DNA of 64,000 nucleotides from Candidatus Eiseniibacteriota bacterium (GTDB lineage Bacteria; Eisenbacteria; RBG-16-71-46; CAIMUX01): positions 131,173-195,172 of the forward strand of contig JACKCR010000010.1 of the NCBI GenBank assembly GCA_020633975.1. Direction: 5' to 3'. The translations under genes were made by a program, and so were the position numbers. The first letter of the stretch is position 1. Each line of letters opens with the position of its first letter. Below are positions 16,399 through 25,778 of the stretch, piece by piece. The notes below the pieces were generated by a model. It was not told the DNA's origin. It saw nothing but the letters and a program-made list of their open reading frames with translations, and searched no databases.

Positions 16399-18003
16399 AT
16401 GCACACAAAGCGTCTCGCATTCCCCACTCCCCCTCGCCAATCAGGCACGAACTGCAGTACCGAAGAGTCACGAGGATCTTCCCTGGCGGGCCGAGCCTGG
16501 CTCCTCGCGGGGATCGTCCTACTGACCGCCAGCCTCGGATGCAGCGAGAAGACGACGACCAACCCCGTGTTCCAAGAGGTGGGCTACCTGACCGGCCAGG
16601 TGATCTACGACGATGGAGATCCACCTCCGACCCTGCGGATCGAACGACGATCCGACAGTAGCTTCCGGATGTTCGTCGAGACCGACGAGAACGGGCGCTT
16701 CACCACTCCGCTCGCGGATGGAATCTACTTGGTCGGCGTGCTACCGGAAGATGACGAGTACCCGGATTCCTGGATGACACCGACCGGATTCGTTGCGTAC
16801 GGAGATTTTTACGAATCGAGAATACCGGTCCTCTCCGGTAAGACTAGCGCCGTGATAGGAACGCTGGGCAGACTGTCGGTCGAAATCGACACACGGATCG
16901 AAACGAACCGCTCGTGGAATCTGTCCGTAGACGATTGGAACGATGGAGGAGGGTCGGTATTCCGATCGGTTCGAACCTCGACGGATCAAGGCATTCTGTC
17001 TGCAGAGATGTTGCGGCTTCCGGTTGGCCCCTACCAACTGAACCTTCGAACACCCTACGGGGAGGGGTTTGACCTGGACGTCGAACGGGACGGACAACGG
17101 GTCGCTCTTGTCGATGCCGAGCTCCACGCGTCGGAACCCTACCGCGCAACTCTTCCCGAACCGATCACGATCCGGGCAAGGACCTCCCGAATCGTCGATG
17201 CACCCGATCGCGCCTTCTACTCCATCGGTGTGTTCGCGGAGACCCTCTACGGTGAGGATCCCGGAACATCTCTCGTCCTGTCCGCGGACGGCTCCGAGGC
17301 TAGTGCCGATTTCGCGTTGTACGGCCGCAGCCCCTTCCGTGTCCGTTACCGAAACTTCAATTTCGAGGGTTGGGTCGGCTCGCGGGTGGAAGAAGACGCC
17401 ACGATGTTCGCGCCAGAGCCCGGAGATGATTTGGAAGTCGTGCTCGAGCTCGGCTTGCTCCGTTTCGAGTTTCCGCCTGAGCTCGCAGACCTCGGGATCC
17501 AGATCCGGATCGAGGCGCCCGGAACCAACAGCGTTCGGTCCACCAGCGTGGTGCACGACCCTTCCTCGGGCGCCGCGGTGTCATGGCTGGTCGGCCCCCC
17601 AGGGACCTACACAGGAATCGTGATACCACCCTCGGACCTTCGGGGCGTCTGCTACCAGGAGATCGAACACCCTCTCGAGATCGTCGCTGGTGAAACCCAG
17701 ACGTACGAACTGAACCCCCACGAAGGCGTCACGATCCGGGGACGACTCGGCGCAGATTGGGAGTCCGGGGACCGGTTCCTGGCGAGACTGTTCCCGGAAG
17801 ACATCACTTGGTACCTGAACCCTGAAGTTGAAAGCGACGGCCGTACCTATGCGATCCACAACCTCCCGCAGGGCGACATCCTTCTGACCCACGAACGCGG
17901 TGGACGGCGCTTCTACTACCCTGGAACTCCGTCTCAGTCCGACGCGGAATTGATCGCGATCGAAGGCCCCGAGGATCTCGATGACATCGACTTCACGCGA
18001 TAG
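16399..18003 (+). CDS. Large all-beta lipoprotein, first of a pair
   Basis: The 534-residue protein has a lipoprotein signal ending LLTASLGC (Cys48). The mature part is a string of beta domains resembling carboxypeptidase-regulatory or transthyretin-like folds: GQVIYDDGDPPPTLRI and FVETDENGRFTTPLADGIYLVGV near the start, and PPGTYTGIVIPPSDLRG and VTIRGRLG further on. No enzymatic motif is seen. The next gene, a distant relative, begins inside its last 23 bases, so the two are co-translated. The gene diverges from the NUDIX gene with a 64-base shared promoter region. Confidence 0.78.
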   Translation: MHTKRLAFPTPPRQSGTNCSTEESRGSSLAGRAWLLAGIVLLTASLGCSEKTTTNPVFQEVGYLTGQVIYDDGDPPPTLRIERRSDSSFRMFVETDENGRFTTPLADGIYLVGVLPEDDEYPDSWMTPTGFVAYGDFYESRIPVLSGKTSAVIGTLGRLSVEIDTRIETNRSWNLSVDDWNDGGGSVFRSVRTSTDQGILSAEMLRLPVGPYQLNLRTPYGEGFDLDVERDGQRVALVDAELHASEPYRATLPEPITIRARTSRIVDAPDRAFYSIGVFAETLYGEDPGTSLVLSADGSEASADFALYGRSPFRVRYRNFNFEGWVGSRVEEDATMFAPEPGDDLEVVLELGLLRFEFPPELADLGIQIRIEAPGTNSVRSTSVVHDPSSGAAVSWLVGPPGTYTGIVIPPSDLRGVCYQEIEHPLEIVAGETQTYELNPHEGVTIRGRLGADWESGDRFLARLFPEDITWYLNPEVESDGRTYAIHNLPQGDILLTHERGGRRFYYPGTPSQSDAELIAIEGPEDLDDIDFTR

Positions 18004-19642
18004 TCTCTGGCGGCACGTGGTCCGGACCCTCTGGCTCGCGGCCGTGCTCGCGACACCCCATTCCGGCTGCGACAAGGTCGTCGATGTGCCGGCATACGAT
18101 CAGAGGATTCGCGGCGTCATCACGGTGCCGGGCGGCGGTACGCCCGAGTTCCAAGTAGAGGCCGAGACGTTCGATCCCGATCTACCAAAGGTCAGTGTCT
18201 TGGCAAGGTCCTCGGGAGGACACTTCGAGCTCTTCGTTCCCCCCGGCGAGTACCGAGTATGGATCTCCAGGCTGTCCACAGAGGCCTACTACGGCAGTGG
18301 CGGCGCCCAGTCCTTGTCGGGAGAAGCGACTCCAGTCGTAGTGAAACGGGAAGTCGAAACCCCGGTGCTCGAATTCGCGTTCGGCACCGCCTCCGTCGAA
18401 ATCGAGCTGCCGCGAGCGATCGGCGAGTATGACCTGTCCGGCGAGCTCCTGCATCCCGTGCTAGGCCGAAGCATTGCCCGTGCGGAGATCAGTTCGTACG
18501 GAGACACCCAGCACGCTCTCTTCCGATTTGCCCACGTCGCACCGGGTGACTACGAATTCAAGATCTCTATGTGGGATCTCGACACCTACGTACATGACCA
18601 GGGCATCGTCCCCATTCTCGTCGACGGAGCCGAGTCACCTACGCTGCACGTCTCCGCGGGTAACGCGACGGACGGGACGTTCCGCGTCGGCTCAGGTGCC
18701 ACGATCCATGGAACCTACGAAGGACCGATCGTCTCGGGCGTCCTTCAGCAGCTGAATATCCAGGTTTGGGAAGCCAACGTCTATCTCGAGACAGGCGGAG
18801 AGCAGGGTTTCGTCCGCACCTACACGACGTCGCTGTTCGATGGGCGCGACTTCGAGATCCCGGTATTCCTCGAGCGAGACCTGCTCCTTTCTTGGTCGAT
18901 CTCGACCAGCACCACTCGGTTTTCAGCGTCACCTCTCTGGTATGGGCCCGACGATTCGCCGGTTCACGCGACGCGAGTACGCCCGGGCCAAGGCGAAGAC
19001 GTCGTACTCCGCGGGTCCACCATCGCGATGGACTTCTCCCCACCAGAGGCGCCAGGCGGACATGACGGGAAGTTCCGGCTCTACGACGAGACGGAGGACC
19101 TCGTAGGCGAGTGGGCATCCGAGGAAGGTGACGGCGAGACCACGATCGTCTTCGCGAACCTCCGTGCCGGAACCTACTTCCTCAAATACGAGAAGCGGCT
19201 CAACTCGAACCTACACGACCAATGGTACGGTCCGGAACGTACTCTTCAGATGGAGGACGCTACCCCGATCGACGTCACCGACCCAGGATCCTTGCACCGC
19301 TTCGCATGGACACCCTACCCCGGCGGCAGCATCTCCGGCACCGTGACCTTGGAAACGGGCGAGTTGGCCGACGACTACTGGGTCGTCTACAAGGCAGGGG
19401 ACTCGGAAACGCTCCAGAACGGAACGAGGACGAACGCCCAAGGCGAGTACGCGCTCGTTGGATTCGAAGACGATCTCTACAGGGTTGGCATCGCTCGCGG
19501 CGGCACCACGCAGATCACCTGGTATCCGGGCACGACCGATCCCAACGCAGCGGAGTACATCCCGCTCGTCGACTACCCGCAAATCACCGGAATCGACATC
19601 CAACTCATCCCGTTGGGTGGGCGACAGGCTCCCATTCCCTGA
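17981..19642 (+). CDS. Large all-beta lipoprotein, second of a pair
   Basis: The 553-residue protein overlaps its neighbour by 23 bases. Its signal ends LATPHSGC (Cys30). The mature chain opens with GVITVPGGGTPEFQVEAETF and repeats the module type of the upstream gene: LFVPPGEYRVWISRL, FAHVAPGDYEFKISM, FANLRAGTYFLKYEK and GGSISGTVTLETGEL. Each has the xAGxYxxxxx strand typical of prealbumin-like or Cna-B-like folds. It probably stands on the outer or inner membrane surface and binds something; no catalytic site is evident. Two paired envelope proteins follow at 19879 and 21423. Confidence 0.78.
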   Translation: MTSTSRDSLWRHVVRTLWLAAVLATPHSGCDKVVDVPAYDQRIRGVITVPGGGTPEFQVEAETFDPDLPKVSVLARSSGGHFELFVPPGEYRVWISRLSTEAYYGSGGAQSLSGEATPVVVKREVETPVLEFAFGTASVEIELPRAIGEYDLSGELLHPVLGRSIARAEISSYGDTQHALFRFAHVAPGDYEFKISMWDLDTYVHDQGIVPILVDGAESPTLHVSAGNATDGTFRVGSGATIHGTYEGPIVSGVLQQLNIQVWEANVYLETGGEQGFVRTYTTSLFDGRDFEIPVFLERDLLLSWSISTSTTRFSASPLWYGPDDSPVHATRVRPGQGEDVVLRGSTIAMDFSPPEAPGGHDGKFRLYDETEDLVGEWASEEGDGETTIVFANLRAGTYFLKYEKRLNSNLHDQWYGPERTLQMEDATPIDVTDPGSLHRFAWTPYPGGSISGTVTLETGELADDYWVVYKAGDSETLQNGTRTNAQGEYALVGFEDDLYRVGIARGGTTQITWYPGTTDPNAAEYIPLVDYPQITGIDIQLIPLGGRQAPIP

Positions 19643-19878
19643 TTCCGCCTCGTCTGGCGAGTCGAGTTCAGGTTCGACCACGCGGGTCGTAAAGCCTCCC
19701 CTCTTACACGACGCACGGAGCTCCCGCTCGCCAATCTCAAAAAACTCGGAACAAGGCTGCCGGCATCGGCGTATTCTCCATCGTGCGCGTCGGCTTCCCG
19801 GTCACCTGGCTCCTCTCCAGGCTGCGCGCGGGGCATCGCCGTGACTTCGTCATGGCGCCAAAACCTCCAGGAGTGCAC

Positions 19879-21414
19879 ATGAAAGTGTTGCTGCCGACGC
19901 TCGTGGTCTCTGCATTTCTCGTCCCAACGTCTTTTGCCAGTGCAGGTGGTATCGAGTATCCACTTGCGGAGTTTCGAACGACCGACATCGTCCGGAACAA
20001 ACTCTTCCTCTGGGCGTCGTTCTCACCTTCTTTGGGAAACGGATCGTCCGTGGAGCGAACCCCTCGCGACGAATTCCTCTGGGATGGCGACTCCTCGTCG
20101 CTCGAAGGCAACATCCAGGTAAGGGGCTCCCGACTCGTAGACCGCCCCAGGACTATCTACGACGTCGAACTCTCGGCCGCCTACGCTCCGCGGTTCATTG
20201 ACTCGCACGACAGCTACACGTACGAACACGCTGAAAACGAGTCACCGAGACGCAACTCGCGCGACACGAACTCCGACGGGTACTACAGCTCCGTCTCGGG
20301 ATCGGCCCGGCATCGTGACTACATCTCGGGACACTGGTTCCGCGAAGCCGGAGTGTCCGGTCGAGCAGCCTGGTCGTACACATCCATCAGACAAACTCGC
20401 GCCGGGGATCCCCCAGATCCTATGTCCCATTCGGGATCGGAGACAGACTCGCGGGACGCGCAGTTCGCGATCCCTCTCCGCCTGGGCGTTGGACGGATCC
20501 ACGAGGTGAGCTACGCCAGAACGGCGCTCTACATCCTGGATGACCTCGAAGATCGGGGACGACTCTTGCGGCGTCCTGATCGGGAGACGATCGACGACCT
20601 CGCGAACCGCCTGAGGGAGGTGGAGAACGACCGGGTGTTCGATTCACGAGAGCACCGAATCCACGAGTTTCGGGAAGTCGCCACATTCCTCCAGGAACGC
20701 GGCCTCATTGGCGATGTCGACGTCGAAACCTATGCTTCCATCAAGGACAGCTGGCGGTATGTGTCCCACCCCGCGCGCGGATCTGGGCTCGAGGCGTCCA
20801 TCGGTGCCACCTATACCCGCGCCGATCTCGGTCGGAACTCGAAGAGTACCAACGAGGGAGTCCCGATCACTCTCCTTGACGACGTGGAGTCGATTCGCTC
20901 GCTCGCGTTCGATACGCGGATCGTACGACAGTCCCCATTGAGCAAGATTCTTCAGCTCGACCAAGAACTCGAGGTTCTCATTCGGGACGCAGATTCCAAG
21001 TCCGATACGGCAAGACTCATCAGCGGGGACCGGAAGCTCTGGCACGAGGAGCGAGACGGCACCTCGTTCGAAGCGGCCGTCGCCATCAACGCTACGTACT
21101 ACCCGACGTCCCGGGACTCCTGGGAACTCTCCCTCGCCGGCCGCCATGTCGCGACCGTATCGGACGAGGAGTCGCGCGGCCCGGATTTCGACCGGAGAGC
21201 ATCCGATGTCCACCGGGACTCGAGCCGGTTCGAGGCTTCCACGACATGGACGCGGAGTCTCTCGCTCCAGACTACCCTTGTCGTCGGGTACACCTTCCTC
21301 CACGACAGTTCACGATCGAGCGATGAAGTCATCGAGGACAGGCCACCGACCCGGACCAGGATATCGGGCGACGGCCACTCCATTGACCTCGCTTACACCT
21401 ACGAGATCTTCTAG
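19879..21414 (+). CDS. Secreted envelope protein, first of two 511-residue paralogs
   Basis: The ATG at 19879 has AGGAG five bases upstream and begins a signal peptide (MKVLLPTLVVSAFLVPTSFA). The mature protein opens with YPLAEFRTTDIVRNKLFL and contains a helical middle section (GRIHEVSYARTALYILDDL, then ENDRVFDSREHRIHEF). It ends in amphipathic beta strands and a terminal aromatic (SIDLAYTYEIF), as in outer-membrane barrels. Barrel plus helical insertion is my inference. The next gene is a clear paralog of the same length, eight bases away. Function unknown. Confidence 0.75.
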   Translation: MKVLLPTLVVSAFLVPTSFASAGGIEYPLAEFRTTDIVRNKLFLWASFSPSLGNGSSVERTPRDEFLWDGDSSSLEGNIQVRGSRLVDRPRTIYDVELSAAYAPRFIDSHDSYTYEHAENESPRRNSRDTNSDGYYSSVSGSARHRDYISGHWFREAGVSGRAAWSYTSIRQTRAGDPPDPMSHSGSETDSRDAQFAIPLRLGVGRIHEVSYARTALYILDDLEDRGRLLRRPDRETIDDLANRLREVENDRVFDSREHRIHEFREVATFLQERGLIGDVDVETYASIKDSWRYVSHPARGSGLEASIGATYTRADLGRNSKSTNEGVPITLLDDVESIRSLAFDTRIVRQSPLSKILQLDQELEVLIRDADSKSDTARLISGDRKLWHEERDGTSFEAAVAINATYYPTSRDSWELSLAGRHVATVSDEESRGPDFDRRASDVHRDSSRFEASTTWTRSLSLQTTLVVGYTFLHDSSRSSDEVIEDRPPTRTRISGDGHSIDLAYTYEIF

Positions 21415-21422
21415 GAGGAAAC

Positions 21423-22958
21423 ATGACGAATCTACGCTGTGCCTCCGTAAGCCTCGTCCGTGCGCTCGCCTCGTCCGCAGCCATCGCCTCGTCTACGGCG
21501 GTCCTCTCGTTCGCAGCCATCCTCGCGTCCGCAGTCACCCCAGTAGACGTGCTCGGCTACGAGATCGACTACGACCTTTCCAGGTTCCGAACGACGGATA
21601 TCACTCGAAACACGCTCGTCTTCCAGGGGGAGCTATCCCCATCTATCTACGATGCGTCTATCGTCAACGTGTTCGATAGACAGGACCGATCGATTCGTTC
21701 GATCCAGGGAACCGGGGATCTTGCGTTCACGCGCGACGTGGACCTAGAACGCCGCGTCGGATCCTATGGGGCGGAAGTGCGGTTGTTGGGTCAGGCGTCG
21801 ACAACTCGCTCGGAAGAGACCACCACGGAGACAGATCACTCGACGTCAGAGGGCGACTTCCTCATCGCGGATCGAACGGAGCGCTGGAATGCGGTTACTG
21901 TGGACGCGAGGTCCATGTCCGATCAGAGTTTCTATCTGGGAGACCACCCGTTCGTGGGCTTCGAGTACGACCTCGACTACAGGTTCCGAACCGAGGACAC
22001 CGAGAAGGAGTCCGCGTTCGGCGTCTATCCCAACACCGACACCCAACGCTCGGAAGCCAACATTCGAGTCCATCGCCACACGCTGGACACCTTCGTGGCC
22101 GGGCAAGCGGGATGGGGACGGATCTACGACGTGTCCTACGCCAGGAAAGCGCTCTTCATCCTGGAGGACCTTGGAGACCACGGACTGCTGAAACGCCAGG
22201 TGGACCCGACCGCCGTAGAGGACCTAGCGAACCTGATCCGCGAACTCGAGAAGGGCCGAGTCTTCGACTCTCGAGAGAAGCGGATCCACGACCTCGAAGG
22301 GATCGTCGGATTCCTCGAGAACACTGGATTGCTGCAGAATCCCGGGGTCGAAGGCATCGCGATCGTCGACGACAACTGGGTGTATGCACGAGACGCATAC
22401 CGTGGCACTGGCACCCGCGTCACCGTTCAGCAGGGCTACGGGCTCCACTACGCGGACCAATCCCGCCGAACTTGGACGACCAGCAGCGAGACGTCCCGTA
22501 GCGATGAGCAGACTTGGGTGGACAGGCGTCACAGCATCCGGACACAGATCGACTTCGAACGGCAGCAGCCTCTCAGCCAGCGGTTCCAGCTCTCCCACAC
22601 TGCCGAGCTGGGCCGAAACGCCGTCCTCGACAGCGACACGATCGAGTATTGGGGTGACTTGAGAATGGTCCTTGGGTATCACCCAAACTCCCGCGACTAC
22701 GGTTCCATCACCGTAGGGCTGGAGCATCTCGACCATGAGAGGAACGACTCCGTCGTCGAGGACATCATCGTCTACGACCGGGAAACGGCCGGTAGCGTCT
22801 CCGCGACCTGGAAGCGCCTTCTCTCGATGAGGACGAGCCTCTCCCTTTCCAGCTACTACCGCTACGGAGACACGACGACGATCCGATCCGAAACCTCGCG
22901 AACCCGTACAGCGGGGACGGGCGGCTTCGGAATTCGGTTCGAACACTACGTTCTCTAG
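21423..22958 (+). CDS. Secreted envelope protein, second of two 511-residue paralogs
   Basis: The start follows a strong AGGAGG (TAGGAGGAAAC). It shares with the upstream gene the openings SRFRTTDITRNTLVF and GRIYDVSYARKALFILEDL, and KGRVFDSREKRIHDL, and it ends in a barrel-like strand with a terminal aromatic pair (FGIRFEHYVL). The signal peptide is built from degenerate 18-bp DNA repeats (about 21460-21540) that encode runs such as ALASSAAIASS and LSFAAILASA. The two paralogs probably act together, perhaps with the two lipoproteins upstream. No enzymatic motif seen. Confidence 0.75.
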   Translation: MTNLRCASVSLVRALASSAAIASSTAVLSFAAILASAVTPVDVLGYEIDYDLSRFRTTDITRNTLVFQGELSPSIYDASIVNVFDRQDRSIRSIQGTGDLAFTRDVDLERRVGSYGAEVRLLGQASTTRSEETTTETDHSTSEGDFLIADRTERWNAVTVDARSMSDQSFYLGDHPFVGFEYDLDYRFRTEDTEKESAFGVYPNTDTQRSEANIRVHRHTLDTFVAGQAGWGRIYDVSYARKALFILEDLGDHGLLKRQVDPTAVEDLANLIRELEKGRVFDSREKRIHDLEGIVGFLENTGLLQNPGVEGIAIVDDNWVYARDAYRGTGTRVTVQQGYGLHYADQSRRTWTTSSETSRSDEQTWVDRRHSIRTQIDFERQQPLSQRFQLSHTAELGRNAVLDSDTIEYWGDLRMVLGYHPNSRDYGSITVGLEHLDHERNDSVVEDIIVYDRETAGSVSATWKRLLSMRTSLSLSSYYRYGDTTTIRSETSRTRTAGTGGFGIRFEHYVL

Positions 22959-23143
22959 GCTCTTCGGCGGGCACCAGGACCGGTGCCTCCTTCCCTCCGC
23001 CCTCGAATCAACCGTCCCCGGTCGCGCGTAAGCAGACCGGGGACCTTCTCCGTCATTCTCCCGGACGGCGGCCTCCGCAGGCACTCCACGGAGCCGATCG
23101 CCTTCCCAAGCAGAACGAACTCATAGCGTTGTAAGGAGATCCG

Positions 23144-24085
23144 ATGCTCGTTGATCGCGCACGGCGAAGTCTTGGTCAGGCCGCATGGAGACGGCCGTTC
23201 GCCGACCCACGCCACTTCCAGATCGCAGTCCTCCTCGGTCTCCTGATCTATGGAATGACCGCGCTCGACTTCGGTCTCAGCGGGGCACGGATCACCGTCA
23301 CGATTGGCACAGCTCTCGTCACGCAGTGGGTTGCCGACCACCTGGTTCGTAGGCCGAACACAGGTATCGACCTCAGGAGCCCGCTCATCAGCTCGTTCTC
23401 TCTCTGTCTCATCCTGCGGACCGGTTCTCTCTGGATCGCAGCACTCGCCTCCGTGCTCGCGATCGGAAGCAAGTACGCGATCCGGCACCGTGGGAAGCAC
23501 GTCTTCAACCCTGCGAACTTCGGGATCGCAGTGGTGACGCTAACGACCAGCCAAGCCTGGGTCTCGCCAGGTCAATGGGGAAGCGTCGCGCTCCTCGGGT
23601 TTGCACTGGCAGGCCTGGGCGGGCTGGTCGTCTATCGTGCCGCGCGTAGCGACGTCAGCTACGCCTTCCTCGCGAGCTACGCCGGCTTTCTCTTCGCGAG
23701 AGCCGCTTGGCTCGGGGATCCGTGGCAGATTCCGGTTCATCAACTCTCGAACGGCGCGTTGCTCCTCTTCGCATTCTTCATGGTGTCAGACCCGAAGACG
23801 ACGCCGAACGCCCGCATGGGACGTCTCGTCCACGGCGTACTGATCGCAGCGATCGCGCTCGTCTTCCGATTCCACTTCCACGAGCCGGATGGGCTGCTCT
23901 GGTCTCTCCTCCTCGTGTCGCCGCTCGTGCCGTTGTGGGATCGCGTCTTCGCCGGCTCACTCTATCAGTGGAGCGGCCCAAGATCAGTCGCGCACCTCGG
24001 CCTCACGGATGTCGCGCTCACGAACCCCACGCGCACCCGCGCCACAGCCCCGAACCTACTTCGCCCAACGGGTACTCAGTCCTGA
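23144..24085 (+). CDS. Stand-alone RnfD/NqrB-like membrane protein
   Basis: The 313-residue protein is almost all membrane helices. It carries the family signatures KYAIRHRGKHVFNPANFGI and LSNGALLLFAFFMVSDPKTT found in RnfD/NqrB (PF03116). RnfD and NqrB carry covalent FMN on a Thr in an SGAT-type motif; I see no such motif, so flavinylation is doubtful. No other Rnf or Nqr subunit is nearby. The ATG has AAGGAG five bases upstream. The DUF2330 gene starts 12 bases after its stop with its own ribosome site, so the pair is likely one operon and one functional unit. Confidence 0.85.
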   Translation: MLVDRARRSLGQAAWRRPFADPRHFQIAVLLGLLIYGMTALDFGLSGARITVTIGTALVTQWVADHLVRRPNTGIDLRSPLISSFSLCLILRTGSLWIAALASVLAIGSKYAIRHRGKHVFNPANFGIAVVTLTTSQAWVSPGQWGSVALLGFALAGLGGLVVYRAARSDVSYAFLASYAGFLFARAAWLGDPWQIPVHQLSNGALLLFAFFMVSDPKTTPNARMGRLVHGVLIAAIALVFRFHFHEPDGLLWSLLLVSPLVPLWDRVFAGSLYQWSGPRSVAHLGLTDVALTNPTRTRATAPNLLRPTGTQS

Positions 24086-24096
24086 AAGGAAACGCC

Positions 24097-25476
24097 ATGC
24101 TTCGTAGCAGCCATACATTCGCAGCCACCACCTTCGGCCTCGGCGTGAGTCTGCTCGCCAACTCCGCGTCCGCGTTCTGCGGATTCTATGTGGCCAAGGC
24201 CGACGCGCAGCTCTTCAACGACGCGTCACAGGTCGTCCTCGTCCGCGACGAAGACCGCACGGTCATCACGATGGCGAGCGACTACCAAGGCGAACCCGAG
24301 GAGTTCGCGCTCGTCGTCCCGGTGCCGTCGATCCTCCAGGAAGGGCAGATCCACGTCACAGAGCAGTCGATCCTGGATCACCTGGATGCCTACACCTCAC
24401 CGCGACTCGTGGAGTACTTCGACTCCGATCCGTGTCAGACCGAGTTCGAGGCGTTGGGTTCCATGCGCTTCGCCGACGGGGCCGCCGCTCCCGCTCCCAC
24501 AGCGCTGATGGAAGTCGCCGACGAGGAGCTCGGCGTGACGATCGAGGCGAAGTACACGGTTGGCGAGTACGACATCCTCATCCTCTCCGCGGAAGAGAGT
24601 GATGGGCTCGAGACGTGGCTCCGGAGGAACGACTACCAGATCCCCCACGGCGCCAGCTCCGTGCTGGGCAGCTACATCAAGCAGAACATGAAGTTCTTCG
24701 TCGCCAAGGTGAACCTCGAGGAGAAGGGCGCGCTCGGCGTGCAGAACCTGCGCCCGATCCAGGTGGCGTTCGAGAGCCCCAAGTTCATGCTCCCGCTCCG
24801 CCTCGGAACGGTGAACTCACGCGGCACGCAGGAGATGTTCGTGTACGCCCTCACCCGGACCGGGCGGGTCGAATCGGTCAACTACCGGACGGTTCGGCTT
24901 CCGAGCGACGTCGAGATTCCCGAGTACGTGGAAGAGGACTTCGGAGGGTTCTACAAGTCCATGTTCGAAGAGCAGTGGACCAAGGAAGGCCGGAATGTCG
25001 TCTTTCTCGAGTACGCCTGGGACATGGGCTGGTGTGATCCCTGCGCGGCAGACCCTCTCTCGACCTCACAGCTCCGCGAACTCGGCGCCTACTGGGTCGA
25101 GGGCGACGGCCGCACCGGTGGCAACGGAGGAGGCCGCGGGATCGCTCCTCCGCAGGGTCCCCAGAACGTCTTCGTCACCCGTCTCCACGTCCGCTACGAC
25201 GCGAAGAGCTTCCCCGAGGACCTCGTCTTCCGCGAAACCGGCGATCGGGGCAACTACCAGGGTCGGTACATCCTCCGTCACCCCTGGACCGGCCGGGCCG
25301 ATTGCGACGCCGCCCGCGACTACTTCGACGAGCTGAGGCGTCGCCAGCACCGGGAAGCGGAGACGCTCGCCTCCCTCACTGGGTGGGAGCTCTCGGACAT
25401 CCTCCGAGACATGGAGATCCCGAACCCCGGTCCTGGCGACAAGGGTTCCCCTTGGTGGAAGACCATGTGGAAGTAG
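24097..25476 (+). CDS. DUF2330 secreted protein
   Basis: The 459-residue product has a signal peptide ending SANSASA and then FCGFYVAKADAQLFNDASQV, the typical N-terminus of DUF2330 proteins. Further family features are MASDYQGEPEEFALVVPVP, LDAYTSPRLVEYFDSDPC, and EYAWDMGWCDPCAADPLS with clustered Cys. It is exported and probably attached near the RnfD-like partner. Its role is unknown; the Cys pairs suggest disulfides or metal binding. The ATG at 24097 has GAAAGGAA upstream; a longer open frame upstream overlaps the RnfD-like gene and is not used. Confidence 0.88.
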   Translation: MLRSSHTFAATTFGLGVSLLANSASAFCGFYVAKADAQLFNDASQVVLVRDEDRTVITMASDYQGEPEEFALVVPVPSILQEGQIHVTEQSILDHLDAYTSPRLVEYFDSDPCQTEFEALGSMRFADGAAAPAPTALMEVADEELGVTIEAKYTVGEYDILILSAEESDGLETWLRRNDYQIPHGASSVLGSYIKQNMKFFVAKVNLEEKGALGVQNLRPIQVAFESPKFMLPLRLGTVNSRGTQEMFVYALTRTGRVESVNYRTVRLPSDVEIPEYVEEDFGGFYKSMFEEQWTKEGRNVVFLEYAWDMGWCDPCAADPLSTSQLRELGAYWVEGDGRTGGNGGGRGIAPPQGPQNVFVTRLHVRYDAKSFPEDLVFRETGDRGNYQGRYILRHPWTGRADCDAARDYFDELRRRQHREAETLASLTGWELSDILRDMEIPNPGPGDKGSPWWKTMWK

Positions 25477-25778
25477 GCGGTCGGGACCGTCCGGTGAAGG
25501 CGGGTCGAAGGGGCGGTGGCCCTTTGGCCGGCAACTCGTCGAAGGCTGAATCGAAAGAGAGGGTCGCGAAGAGGACGAGTTCGTTGGTCACCCCCTCGGC
25601 GACGGCTCATCCCTTCGCGACCACTCTTCGAGTCGGGCTGGGCACTGAGGGGGCACCGAATCCGCAAACGGGCCACCTCAGGGCGGAACGCCTCTCGAGG
25701 GATATGCGCCGAAACTGTGCCGATTGGCTGACAAAAAGATGAAACTCGTTCTCGGCGGCGCCCAGCGGATCTGGGGGC
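25477..25778. other. Intergenic region between convergent genes
   Basis: About 300 bases lie between the convergent DUF2330 and lipid-kinase genes. I see GC-rich short repeats but no convincing gene, RNA or strong terminator. Confidence 0.4.
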
